From Pirellula staleyi DSM 6068 (GTDB taxonomy: Bacteria > Planctomycetota > Planctomycetia > Pirellulales > Pirellulaceae), in assembly GCA_945875845.1 (NCBI GenBank), contig CAMCMB010000003.1, positions 62,001 through 126,000 of the forward strand: DNA of 64,000 bases, given 5' to 3'. This document shows, piece by piece, positions 26,710-34,989 of the stretch. The notes beneath the pieces were generated by a model. That model saw only the letters and a list, made by a program, of their open reading frames with translations, was not told the DNA's origin and did not search any database. The position numbers and the translations under genes were made by a program. Numbering within the stretch: position 1 is the stretch's first letter; every line of letters begins with the position of its first letter.

Positions 26710-26937
26710 TAGTGCGTTCCGGCTGATTAAGACGGTAAACGATACCCTTGCGGAGTTTCAAGCATGCGATTTCGAAGAAAAAAGAGCTTTTATTAACAAT
26801 TGCCTTCTGTATTTGACCCATTTCAACCAAAATGTTGCTATTCGAATGAATTGCAACTATCGTACAATGATTGGGAATCGTTGTTTCCGTCGGTACTCCC
26901 GTTTTCTCATCTGCTTCGCAACCCAAGGGACTTTGGC

Positions 26938-28377
26938 ATGCGTCTAACAATCTTATCAAAACACCTCGTTTCAGTGGCAATCATCCTCTTTCTGGCTGCA
27001 CCCGTGGCATTCGGTCAAGGTGACGGCGGCGGCGGCGGCGGCGGCGGTGGCGGCGGCGGAGACGGCGGTGGTGGCGGTGGTGGCGGTGGAGGCGGTGGCG
27101 GGGGTGGAGTTGCTGGTATCAATATCGATGCAACCGGCGTGCTGCGAGTGACTCATGTCGATCCCAAAATTGCATTCGCCGAGCGAATGGCAACGCTTCA
27201 AAAACAGCCTCGCGGAACCGTAACAACTTCCCCACTGCGGAAAGTGTCTTTAAATCGCTTGGAAAAATTCGTAACCGCACAGCAATCGCAAGGAAAAGCT
27301 CTCACCGACGAAGTCTTGAGTTTGGCCGGTTTGAGTCGACTCGAATACGTCTTCTACATGCCAGACTCACAAGACATTGTGATTGCTGGACCAGCCGAAC
27401 TTTGGCACCGAGACGCAAACAACCGAATGGTTGGCCTCAATTCGGGGCGAGCAACCCTCAAACTGGAGGACTTGGTTGTCGCCTTGCGAGCCTTTGCCCC
27501 CAACGACGGTGCGACCTCTACCATCGGATGCTCGATCGACCCAACTCAAGAAGGTCTCATTCGAATGAAACGCTATCATTCCGAGTACGGGCCCCAAATC
27601 TCGCGTGGTTTAGACCCACGGCAATTTGCCATGGGATTGAAGCAGTCGCTTGGAATGCAAACCATCTCCATAAAAGGCGTGCCCGCAACAACACACTTTG
27701 CACAAGTTCTGGTGGAAGCCGACTACCGAATGAAACTCATTGGTCTAGGCTTGGAAGATCCTATCATCCCGTTGGCCAGTTGGGTCAAGCGTTCCAACAA
27801 CAGCGGAACGACTAGCTCTATGCAGCGATGGTATTTCCAAGCGGACTACAACTCGGTTGCGACCAACGAATCCGGTACGGCCATGCGCCTTCAAGGTCGT
27901 GGTGTCAAGTTGTCGGGTGAAAAGGAAACCGTCCAAAGCGATGGAAAGCGAAAAAGCGTTGGGGCTGGTGGCGACCGAGCAAGCAATGAATTCACCAAAG
28001 AATTCACGGCCAAGTTCGATGATTTGGCAACGGTGATTCCGGTTTTCTTCGAAATGCGGAACCTATTCGATATCAGTATCGCTGCCGCGTTTATCCAAGA
28101 CCGAAATCTTTATGAGAAATCCGGCTGGAACTTGGGTATTTTCGGGGACGAAAGCAAATTTCGCGTGAATACCACTGTCGGCGTTACTCAAGTTGAGACT
28201 GCTGTTAACGCAGTTTGGAGAGATTCGCAGTTGGTGACTCCCATCGGAGGAGGAGTCCACATCGCCGCAAGAAAATTAATCGACCCGTCGACCACTACCG
28301 TCGATAGGGAAGTCGATGAACGGAGCAAAGTTTCAGCGCCTGCTGATCTTTCTGCAGACCAGTGGTGGTGGGACTAA
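26938..28377 (+). CDS. Secreted DUF1598-like protein with poly-Gly linker
   Basis: 479 residues from ATG 26938, selected because it yields a clean signal peptide (MRLTILSKHLVSVAIILF, cleavage near AFGQG) and has AAGGGA upstream; the frame is open from 26800. Directly after the signal peptide lies a run of about 37 residues that are nearly all Gly with Asp, encoded by a GGC/GGT repeat (27025-27108). The body (GVLRVTHVDPKIAFAERM, LAGLSRLEYVFYMPDSQDIV, GPAELWH, YRMKLIGLGLE) matches, as far as I recall, the planctomycete DUF1598 family. No catalytic motif recognised. Exported; function unknown. Confidence 0.72.
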   Translation: MRLTILSKHLVSVAIILFLAAPVAFGQGDGGGGGGGGGGGGDGGGGGGGGGGGGGGGVAGINIDATGVLRVTHVDPKIAFAERMATLQKQPRGTVTTSPLRKVSLNRLEKFVTAQQSQGKALTDEVLSLAGLSRLEYVFYMPDSQDIVIAGPAELWHRDANNRMVGLNSGRATLKLEDLVVALRAFAPNDGATSTIGCSIDPTQEGLIRMKRYHSEYGPQISRGLDPRQFAMGLKQSLGMQTISIKGVPATTHFAQVLVEADYRMKLIGLGLEDPIIPLASWVKRSNNSGTTSSMQRWYFQADYNSVATNESGTAMRLQGRGVKLSGEKETVQSDGKRKSVGAGGDRASNEFTKEFTAKFDDLATVIPVFFEMRNLFDISIAAAFIQDRNLYEKSGWNLGIFGDESKFRVNTTVGVTQVETAVNAVWRDSQLVTPIGGGVHIAARKLIDPSTTTVDREVDERSKVSAPADLSADQWWWD

Positions 28378-28395
28378 CGGACGAATCGCGGACGA

Positions 28396-28800
28396 ATGAG
28401 AGCGACAATCCATGGATTGCGAATTGCCGTAATCGCATTGGGATGTTATTGGGTCTTGATGTTTATCTCGACCCATGTTCCTGCCAGTGCCCTTCCTCGC
28501 GTCGCGGTAAGTGACAAGATTATTCACGCTGTTGCGTTTGCAGGGCTGGCATTTTTGCTCGCCTGGGCGATACCAACGAACCTTGGTCGACCTCTCCGTA
28601 ACGTATTCTTGGCAGGTTTGATCGGAACCCTCTACGCTTCTCTGGACGAATTGCTCCAGATACCGGTAGGAAGAACCGCAGATTGGCAGGACTTTTGGGC
28701 CGACTGCGTGGGTATCCTTTTCGGTTTATTGTTCTACACGTCGGTTCGCTACCATCTGAACCGGCTGCGGATCAGTCTCTTTGGACGAGCGGCAGGTTGA
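28396..28800 (+). CDS. VanZ-like membrane protein
   Basis: 134 residues with four hydrophobic segments. The pattern DKIIHAVAFAGLAFLLAW, then YASLDELLQIPVGRTADWQDFWADCVGILFG (quoted in parts: SLDELLQ, GRTADWQDFWADCVG) is the VanZ-family signature with conserved Asp/Glu and Arg-Thr-x-Asp. VanZ proteins confer low-level teicoplanin resistance in enterococci, but most relatives have unknown roles. 18 bp after the DUF1598-like gene, so perhaps in the same transcript. Confidence 0.85.
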   Translation: MRATIHGLRIAVIALGCYWVLMFISTHVPASALPRVAVSDKIIHAVAFAGLAFLLAWAIPTNLGRPLRNVFLAGLIGTLYASLDELLQIPVGRTADWQDFWADCVGILFGLLFYTSVRYHLNRLRISLFGRAAG

Positions 28801-28854
28801 CAGATTCTGGAGGAACGCCCAACGGTTTACTGTCCTACCGCAATGGGGAAAAAT

Positions 28855-28964
28855 GGGAGGGCGAGGCTCCTGCCGAGCTTAATACGCCACGGTTCGGCAG
28901 GAGCCTCACCCTCCCAAGCAAGGAATGGAAATCAACGGGAGAGCGAGGCTCCTGCCGAGCTATG
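28855..28964. repeat. Family A repeat, one full palindrome and one half copy
   Basis: Complete palindrome at 28855-28917 (GGGAGGGCGAGGCTCCTGCC to GGCAGGAGCCTCACCCTCCC) followed, after a short AAGGAATGG spacer, by only the left arm (28938-28960). The half copy abuts the stop codon of the M48 protease gene at 28966. Confidence 0.85.
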
Positions 28965-28965
28965 G

Positions 28966-30993
28966 CTAGGAAAGCGTTTCCTCGAGGATCGGCGGCATCG
29001 GGCAGCCAAGTGCGTCGGCAATCACTCGCAAAAGTTCTACTTCGCTTACTTCCACCTTCCCATCCGCAGCAATACATGCGGAAAAAGCATCTAACATTTT
29101 CCGTTTCGCAGTCCCGTTGGCTTTCTCCAGTACGTTCAAGGCCCGGTCGACAGCCCCAAAAGTACACTGCTGGCGAGGCAAAATCGTCGCCGAATTGGAG
29201 ACCAATCGCGATTTGGTCAAACCGATTGCGAATGATTTCGTCGGATCCTCGGCCTCGCTTCCGACATAAGCTAGAGCAGAAAGAACGACATGAAAAGCAC
29301 TGGCGAACGGCAGCTCACTTTTGGAATCGATCGTCGACTGAACTTGGTTATCCAAGCGATCCACAAGACGTTTGGTAATGAATCTTTGAATCGCAAACTC
29401 AAAGATGGTCCATTTTCGGTCCGCCTCGATTAAGGCACGTACGGTTTTTCGAAAAATCGCAATCTGTTTGGGAGACATTTGATGCAAAGCCGGCAATGCC
29501 AAGCATGCAAGCGGAAGGCGTTGCTCATCGGCCAAACGCCCGACTTGATCGACCACTCGACTGAGCTCTTGTGTAACACGAGGGTCGGCTTGGATTTGAA
29601 TGGTCTCCAATTGGAAATCCCGAACAGGATCGGACGTCGGCGCAAGCAGCAACGCGTAAATAATGGCGACAGCTCCGAGAGGATCTCGGATGTCTTCCGC
29701 CAGGATTGGGGCAAACTCGTCGACCAGGTTGTGCGCATGCACGAGATGTTCTGGCCGCGGCTCGCCAATGTGCCTAACCGCTTTGTCGGGTTGGCGTTCA
29801 TGTTGGTGAGCACCAGCGAGAGCCGCTTGATGGGCGCCCGTTGTTCCACGCCCCGAGGCTGCTCCACCGGTTGCTACTGCACCGGTGGTTGTTCCGCCGG
29901 CGAAAGAAGCTCTCGCCATCGCGAGCGAATTCGGATCGATCAATTCCGAAACCGAATGCGTCACCGGCACGGTCTTTGGGAAACTGCCCTGAAACGTCGG
30001 CTCAATTCGTTTGATCCTCAAAGACAGCGGGGGGTGCGTCGCAAACAAGAACGAGGCTACGCCTTCGCCGAAAAACATGTGACTTGACTCGCTAGCCCGA
30101 GCATTCGTAAGCCGAGCATGTTGCTTCCATCCACCAATTCGCTTTAACGCATCGGCAATTCCACTCGGGTTGCGAGTGAATTGGACAGCCGAGGCATCCG
30201 CTAAGAACTCGCGTTGACGCGAAACCGCAGACTTGATCAAGTTCGCAAAGAAAACCCCGACATACCCGATGATGAGCAGTGCCGATCCAAATAGGAACAA
30301 AGCTACAAACAACACAGCCGCTCCATTGCCCCCCTCGTCTTGCGACGAACGTCGCGAGGAAACCAACGATCGAATAAAAAAATACCCGATCAGTGCGATT
30401 AAAAGAATCCCATGGAGCAGCCCCATCAGTCGCAAATTCAGTTTCATGTCGCCGTTGAGAATGTGGCTGAACTCGTGAGCAATCACTCCTTGTAACTCAT
30501 CGCGACGGAGCGTTGTGATCGCACCTCGAGTAATACCGATCACAGCGTTCTGAGGGCTCGTCCCCGCTGCGAAAGCGTTGATACCCGTTTCGTCTTCCAG
30601 TATGTAAACAGGTGGAACAGGGGTCCCCGAAGCGAGAGCCATTTCCTCCACCACGTTTAACAGGATTCGCTCCTCGAGTGCCGTCGTGTTCGCAGGGACT
30701 TTGACACCACCTAAAGCGATCGCCACCGTCTCGCCATGCCCGCCCAACGACCAGATCTTATAGATACTTCCCATTGCGATAATGAGGCCAACCACGAACA
30801 CCACGGCTGCGAGCAACTCGGGATGCCAGCCAATGAATGAAATCGGTTCCTCTGTCGAATCCGATCTCAAGGCCAGTATTCCAACGACCGCGAAATAGAC
30901 ACACGCGATGATCAGGATAATCGCGATCGCAAAGTAGATCGTTAGCAACACCGTATTTCGGCGTGCCCTTTCTTGATGGTCAAAAAAGTCCAC
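28966..30993 (-). CDS. M48 (HtpX-like) membrane metalloprotease with C-terminal TerB-like extension
   Basis: 675 residues, about twice the usual HtpX. GTG start at 30993 with GAGG seven bases upstream. Two N-terminal helices (about 15-42 and 60-80), zinc motif HEFSH (about residue 172) in DELQGVIAHEFSHILNGDM, two more helices, and the third zinc ligand in REFLADASAVQF. After FATHPPLSLRIKRIEPTFQG (end of the protease part, near 330), a Gly/Thr/His-rich linker leads to a helical domain, and the last 40 residues (FSACIAADGKVEVSEVELL) look like TerB. LemA is encoded upstream on the same strand, a common pairing. Likely membrane protein quality control. Confidence 0.9.
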   Translation of the reverse strand: MDFFDHQERARRNTVLLTIYFAIAIILIIACVYFAVVGILALRSDSTEEPISFIGWHPELLAAVVFVVGLIIAMGSIYKIWSLGGHGETVAIALGGVKVPANTTALEERILLNVVEEMALASGTPVPPVYILEDETGINAFAAGTSPQNAVIGITRGAITTLRRDELQGVIAHEFSHILNGDMKLNLRLMGLLHGILLIALIGYFFIRSLVSSRRSSQDEGGNGAAVLFVALFLFGSALLIIGYVGVFFANLIKSAVSRQREFLADASAVQFTRNPSGIADALKRIGGWKQHARLTNARASESSHMFFGEGVASFLFATHPPLSLRIKRIEPTFQGSFPKTVPVTHSVSELIDPNSLAMARASFAGGTTTGAVATGGAASGRGTTGAHQAALAGAHQHERQPDKAVRHIGEPRPEHLVHAHNLVDEFAPILAEDIRDPLGAVAIIYALLLAPTSDPVRDFQLETIQIQADPRVTQELSRVVDQVGRLADEQRLPLACLALPALHQMSPKQIAIFRKTVRALIEADRKWTIFEFAIQRFITKRLVDRLDNQVQSTIDSKSELPFASAFHVVLSALAYVGSEAEDPTKSFAIGLTKSRLVSNSATILPRQQCTFGAVDRALNVLEKANGTAKRKMLDAFSACIAADGKVEVSEVELLRVIADALGCPMPPILEETLS

Positions 30994-31045
30994 AACGAAT
31001 CCTCGTCAAAGCAAAAGAGTTATCGCGCTAAGAATCAAACTGCGA

Positions 31046-31642
31046 TCAGAACTGAACCTTGACGACTTCTCGCTCTTGCGGCGTATTGATCTCGAAGAAG
31101 CTGGCCTTTTCAAAGTTTCCATAGCCGGCAATCAAGTTACCAGGGAAGGTCTCGCAGGCGGTGTTGTAGGTTGCGACGGCATCATTAAAAGCCTGCCTCG
31201 CAAACGAAACTTTGTTTTCTGTGCTCGTCAGCTCTTCTTGAACTGCCAACATATTCTGGTTCGAACGCAATTCTGGATAAGCTTCTGCCAGTCCCAAAAA
31301 CTTGGTCATCGAACCCGCCAAGGCAACTTCCGCAGTCGATAGATTCTGCATCGCGCTCGGATCGCCAGGATTCGCCGCGGCCTTCTGACCTGCGGACATG
31401 GCTGTGTTGCGTGCATTGATCACCGCCTCGAGTGTGTCGCGTTCGTGAGACATAAACGCTTTGGCCGTTTCGACGATATTGGGGATCAGATCGTATCGAC
31501 GCTTTAGCTGCACATCGATCTGGGCATAAGCGTTCTTAAATCGGTTTCGTAAGGCAACCAAGTTGTTGTACAAAGAAACCAGATAAAACAAGAAAAGTAC
31601 GACTATCCCGCCAAAAACTAGCAGACCAATACCAAATCCCAT
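31046..31642 (-). CDS. lemA: LemA family protein
   Basis: 198 residues. One N-terminal membrane helix (GIGLLVFGGIVVLFLFYLVS), then the LemA pattern: YNNLVALRNRFKNAYAQIDV, LKRRYDLIPNIVETAKAF, RNTAMSAG, and ENKVSFARQAFNDAVATYN with FPGNLIAGYGNFEKASFFE near the end. AAGG lies eight bases before the ATG. It is the upstream partner of the M48 protease (52-bp gap). Molecular role of LemA is not established; in many bacteria it sits with HtpX-like proteases. Confidence 0.93.
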   Translation of the reverse strand: MGFGIGLLVFGGIVVLFLFYLVSLYNNLVALRNRFKNAYAQIDVQLKRRYDLIPNIVETAKAFMSHERDTLEAVINARNTAMSAGQKAAANPGDPSAMQNLSTAEVALAGSMTKFLGLAEAYPELRSNQNMLAVQEELTSTENKVSFARQAFNDAVATYNTACETFPGNLIAGYGNFEKASFFEINTPQEREVVKVQF

Positions 31643-31800
31643 GTTTGTTGCCTTCGAAAGGAAGATGAGTTCTAAACCGCTAACACCAATGACTTTAAAT
31701 GCCTACCGATTAGTCTCTAAGATAATCGCCGTCATCCTAGTGGATTGCGGGTCGGCTGTCGATTGGGAGGAACGCTCGACACGAATATTCGTTGTTTGAA

Positions 31801-31925
31801 GGGAGGGTGAGGCTCCTGCCGAACCATTGCTTGGGAGGGTGAGGCTCCTGCCGAACCATGGCTTGGGAGGGTGAGGCTCCTGCCGAACCATGGCGTATTT
31901 AGCTCGGCAGGAGCCTCGCCCTCCC
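31801..31925. repeat. Family A repeat with triplicated left arm
   Basis: Three direct copies, period 32 bp, of the arm GGGAGGGTGAGGCTCCTGCC start at 31801, 31833 and 31865; a single right arm GGCAGGAGCCTCGCCCTCCC ends at 31925. The enclosing gap 31643-32086 has no gene; the segment 31926-32086 shows nothing recognisable. Confidence 0.9.
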
Positions 31926-32086
31926 ATTGATTTTCAATTCGTTCGACATTGCAAAGCGGATCGAAGGGGTGCTATCCCAGAAATGCATGGTTAGTCTGCT
32001 TGCAAGTCCTCCGGCGGACTGCTTAACTATAGATCAAGCAATCGTTCTGCAAGCGACCTCGTCCATGCAACCACAGAAACTTGTCT

Positions 32087-32878
32087 ATGCCTATTCCTGT
32101 AACCTGCCCTGGCTGCCTCACAAGATTTACCGTCAGCGATAAATATGCGGGCAAGACAGGACCATGCCCAAAATGCAAAAAGGAACTGATTGTTCCTGAC
32201 AAGTCGCAGGAAGTCGTTGTTCATGCACCGGAATTGAGTGGCCCCAAGGATTCGAAAGGGGTCGCAGTCCTCAAGCCGCTCAAGAGGGCTGAGTTCAAAC
32301 TTTCGAAAAAGGAAATGATCGTAGCCGCGATCCTGTTCGTGCTTTCGATTGGTTTCGCCATTTATGGTCGGGTTGGATTCGCTGAGCCTCCTTTGTGGTT
32401 AACGGTCTTGGGGGTCCTTGCATTGTCTTTTCCTCTCGCCTGGATTGGGTACACGTTCTTTCATGACGATGAACTGGCTGAGTACACAGGTCAAGAACGC
32501 CTTGCTCGTGTGGGCTCCTGTGCTGCGGTTTTCGCGATGACCTGGGGCATTTACTGGTTTTTGGCGTGGTATCTGGGCAGTAAAAAGCTAGCCGAAGTCG
32601 ATTCGCTTCAGTTTGCTATTTTCGTTCTCCTCATGTTCGCGATCGGCACAATCGGTTCCCTGTTATCCATGGAGTTGGAGTTTGGCCAGTCGCTAATGCA
32701 CTATTCCATGTACTTTGGAGTAACCTTTCTGCTCGTGCTTCTGATGGGGTTACAGATCGCCGAACCTCTGTCGAGTGAGGATTCCAATTCCCCATATCCC
32801 GGCCTAAAACCCAAAGTCAAGCCGAGTCCGAGCAAACAATCGCCACCCGCAAACAACCCACAAACTGGGAAGGCGTAA
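32087..32878 (+). CDS. Zinc-ribbon membrane protein, function unknown
   Basis: 263 residues from ATG 32087 (a TTG at 32081 is also possible). N-terminal zinc ribbon with CPGC and CPKC (residues about 7-33), the MJ0042-like form common in planctomycetes. It is followed by a polar linker and five hydrophobic segments (about 80-225), then a Pro/Lys/Ser-rich tail. The zinc ribbon at the cytoplasmic N terminus suggests a regulatory or structural role; nothing more specific can be said. Not clearly in an operon with the STAS gene 132 bp downstream. Confidence 0.7.
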   Translation: MPIPVTCPGCLTRFTVSDKYAGKTGPCPKCKKELIVPDKSQEVVVHAPELSGPKDSKGVAVLKPLKRAEFKLSKKEMIVAAILFVLSIGFAIYGRVGFAEPPLWLTVLGVLALSFPLAWIGYTFFHDDELAEYTGQERLARVGSCAAVFAMTWGIYWFLAWYLGSKKLAEVDSLQFAIFVLLMFAIGTIGSLLSMELEFGQSLMHYSMYFGVTFLLVLLMGLQIAEPLSSEDSNSPYPGLKPKVKPSPSKQSPPANNPQTGKA

Positions 32879-33010
32879 ATAAATTTTAATATTCCTAGGT
32901 TCAACCCCGTGCTGGGTTCATTGCTGCTTTGGTCCAGGTGGTTTAATCTAGAGCCTTGTCGTTTGCGTATGCATCCCTACCAACTGCCCTTCCCTAATTA
33001 GAGATTTTAA

Positions 33011-33373
33011 ATGTCAACCCACCGGCGAATTAGTGTTACTGATGATGTTTCGGGTGTTAGTGTGGTTCGCTTCGTCGACAAAAAGATCGTCGACTCAGGG
33101 AGTATCGAACAGCTTGGTGAAGAGCTGAATTCGCTGGTACTTGTCGAGAAACGCAACATGATTCTGCTCAATTTTGACTCCGTCGAATTCATGTCGAGCG
33201 CCGCACTGAACAAGTTGATTTCGCTCAATTCGAAAGTCAAAGCAGCTGCAGGTCGACTGAAGATTTGCTGCTTGCGGGCAGAAATCAAGGAGGTTTTCAC
33301 CATCACGCGACTCGACCGCGTTTTAGATCTTCGCAAGACGGAAGCAGATGCAATCGCAGCCTTCAAACTCTAA
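33011..33373 (+). CDS. STAS-domain anti-anti-sigma factor
   Basis: 120 residues, a single STAS domain. Key phrase NFDSVEFMSSAALNKLI carries the Ser-Ser at the position phosphorylated in SpoIIAA/RsbV-type proteins. It is followed 18 bp downstream by an RsbW-like kinase gene, the classical partner-switch pairing. The sigma factor and a PP2C phosphatase are not seen nearby, so the target is unknown; in planctomycetes such pairs may control proteins other than sigma factors. Confidence 0.9.
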   Translation: MSTHRRISVTDDVSGVSVVRFVDKKIVDSGSIEQLGEELNSLVLVEKRNMILLNFDSVEFMSSAALNKLISLNSKVKAAAGRLKICCLRAEIKEVFTITRLDRVLDLRKTEADAIAAFKL

Positions 33374-33391
33374 TCGAGCTCGGGTTAACGT

Positions 33392-33832
33392 ATGTCGTCG
33401 GATCAAGAGCACTGGCATTTTGATAAAGTCCTGTCAAGCGATTTAGACGTTGGTCACGCAGCAATCGAAGAATTGCTGACTGCCCTCGCAGTATGCGGCT
33501 GGGAGGGCTCGGACTTGTTTCGCATTCAGATGGCGATTGAGGAAGCGATCGTCAACGCCATCGAGCATGGCAACAAGCGAGATGAGTCGAAAAAGGTGCA
33601 CACGGTGTTCCGCGTGACTCCAGAAAAGGTCTTGATGGAGATCACCGACGAAGGAGCTGGATTCGATCACCGCAACTTGGCCGATCCAACCACGGACGAA
33701 TTGGTGGACCAACCGCGTGGGCGCGGTGTTATGTTGATTCGCGAGTTGATGACAGAAGTCGTCTACAACGAAATCGGCAACCAAGTCACGATCATCAAGC
33801 TTCGCTCGGATCCCGTTGCAGAACCGTCGTAG
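33392..33832 (+). CDS. RsbW-like anti-sigma factor / Ser kinase
   Basis: 146 residues, GHKL ATPase fold. N box EEAIVNAIEHGNKRD (about 51), G1 box DEGAGFD (about 88) and G2 box GRGVMLIREL (about 112) are all present, so ATP binding should be intact. It would bind and phosphorylate the STAS protein encoded just upstream. Its last 38 bp overlap tail-to-tail with the convergent alcohol dehydrogenase gene. Confidence 0.92.
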   Translation: MSSDQEHWHFDKVLSSDLDVGHAAIEELLTALAVCGWEGSDLFRIQMAIEEAIVNAIEHGNKRDESKKVHTVFRVTPEKVLMEITDEGAGFDHRNLADPTTDELVDQPRGRGVMLIRELMTEVVYNEIGNQVTIIKLRSDPVAEPS

Positions 33833-34874
33833 TGAATTCAAAAACGCTCTTGATGCAACCTTGTTTTTGATTGGCGAAAATGTCGTATGCCCTTTTGCAA
33901 TCGCTGGGTTGAAAGCGATGCGTAATCGTCGAGCCGATGTTCCAATTTTGTTGAACAACTCGTTCCGACAATAGCCCCATGTAGTAACGGGCAGGACACC
34001 TCCCCGTTCGATAGGTTAGATTCTTGTTGTACGCTTCCGACGGGGCAAACGCAAACGTTGGGCTTGAGTGACAACCGATCACCGACATGGTTCCGCCCGG
34101 TCGAATGAGCTCGTATGCAAGTCGTTGAGCGTCCGGCAACCCGACCAATTCCATGACGCTGTCCGCTCCTCGGCCCGACGTGTTTTGCATCACCCAGTCG
34201 AGTGCTGCTAAGCCAGGCTCGAATGCGACGACCCCAAGTTCCATGGCCTTGTGCCGGCGTTCCTCCACTGGGTCGATGGCCACAATGTTTCGTGCACCTT
34301 GATATTGAGCGGACATTATGGAAAGCAGACCAACCGAACCACAACCGATGACCGCGGTCACTCCGTTCGGTGCAATATTCGCCATCTCGGCACAAAAATA
34401 ACCTGTGCTGAAATTATCGCCTAGCAGCAATGCGGACTCGGCGCTAAGGCCCACAGGGACCCGCACAAGTGTACCATCGGCAAGTGGGACTCGGATCAAT
34501 TCCGCTTGACCCCCATGCAGACCATTACCCTGTTTTCGCCAACCGATGAGCTGACCGAGGGTGCATCGACTTGTAAGTCCCTTCAAACAATAAAAGCAGT
34601 TCCCGCAGTTCGTTGAAAACGGCGAATAAACTCGGTCACCGACGCTCAAGGTACGGACAGACGAGCCAACCGCAACAATCTTCCCAACAAATTCATGCCC
34701 CATGACCGTACCTGGATCGAGTCCTTTCTCGCGACCAAACAAAGGGTGCAAGTCCGATCCACACATGCCAGCCAATTCTACTTGAACGACAGCATCCTGG
34801 TCCGATTCAATAGTGGCATCCGGCAGTTCCAGCCATTCAACGACTCCGATGGATTGATAACAGACGCCTCTCAA
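33795..34874 (-). CDS. Zinc-dependent alcohol dehydrogenase (MDR family)
   Basis: 359 residues. TTG start at 34874, supported by GAGG six bases upstream and by the family N terminus MRGVCYQSIGVVEW. Catalytic zinc ligands C38 and H60-E61 (GHEFVG), structural zinc cysteines in CGNCFYCLKGLTSRC, and NAD(P)-binding GCGSVGLLSI at about 182. Close to threonine/sorbitol dehydrogenase-like or formaldehyde dehydrogenase-like members; substrate not assignable. 38-bp convergent overlap with the RsbW-like gene. Confidence 0.9.
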   Translation of the reverse strand: MRGVCYQSIGVVEWLELPDATIESDQDAVVQVELAGMCGSDLHPLFGREKGLDPGTVMGHEFVGKIVAVGSSVRTLSVGDRVYSPFSTNCGNCFYCLKGLTSRCTLGQLIGWRKQGNGLHGGQAELIRVPLADGTLVRVPVGLSAESALLLGDNFSTGYFCAEMANIAPNGVTAVIGCGSVGLLSIMSAQYQGARNIVAIDPVEERRHKAMELGVVAFEPGLAALDWVMQNTSGRGADSVMELVGLPDAQRLAYELIRPGGTMSVIGCHSSPTFAFAPSEAYNKNLTYRTGRCPARYYMGLLSERVVQQNWNIGSTITHRFQPSDCKRAYDIFANQKQGCIKSVFEFTTTVLQRDPSEA

Positions 34875-34902
34875 TGAAAACCTCGATCGTAACGGTGTGA
34901 TA

Positions 34903-34982
34903 GTGGGATAGGCTTCCAGCCTGTGTGGGATAGGCTTCCAGCCTGTCGTAATGGAAGAGCACAGGCTAGAAGCCTATCCCAC
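34903..34982. repeat. Hairpin repeat with duplicated left arm (family D)
   Basis: GTGGGATAGGCTTCCAGCC occurs as two direct copies (34903 and 34925, period 22) and its complement GGCTAGAAGCCTATCCCAC ends at 34982. It fills the gap between the alcohol dehydrogenase start and the end of the isochorismatase/ThuA gene. Related hairpins: 48837-48890 and 63370-63392. Confidence 0.82.
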
Positions 34983-34989
34983 TACGATC

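Noticed and set aside
30233-30478. Plus-strand frames antisense to the M48 protease and other large genes
   Set aside because: Shadow frames; no ribosome sites and no family pattern, while the opposite strand is clearly coding.
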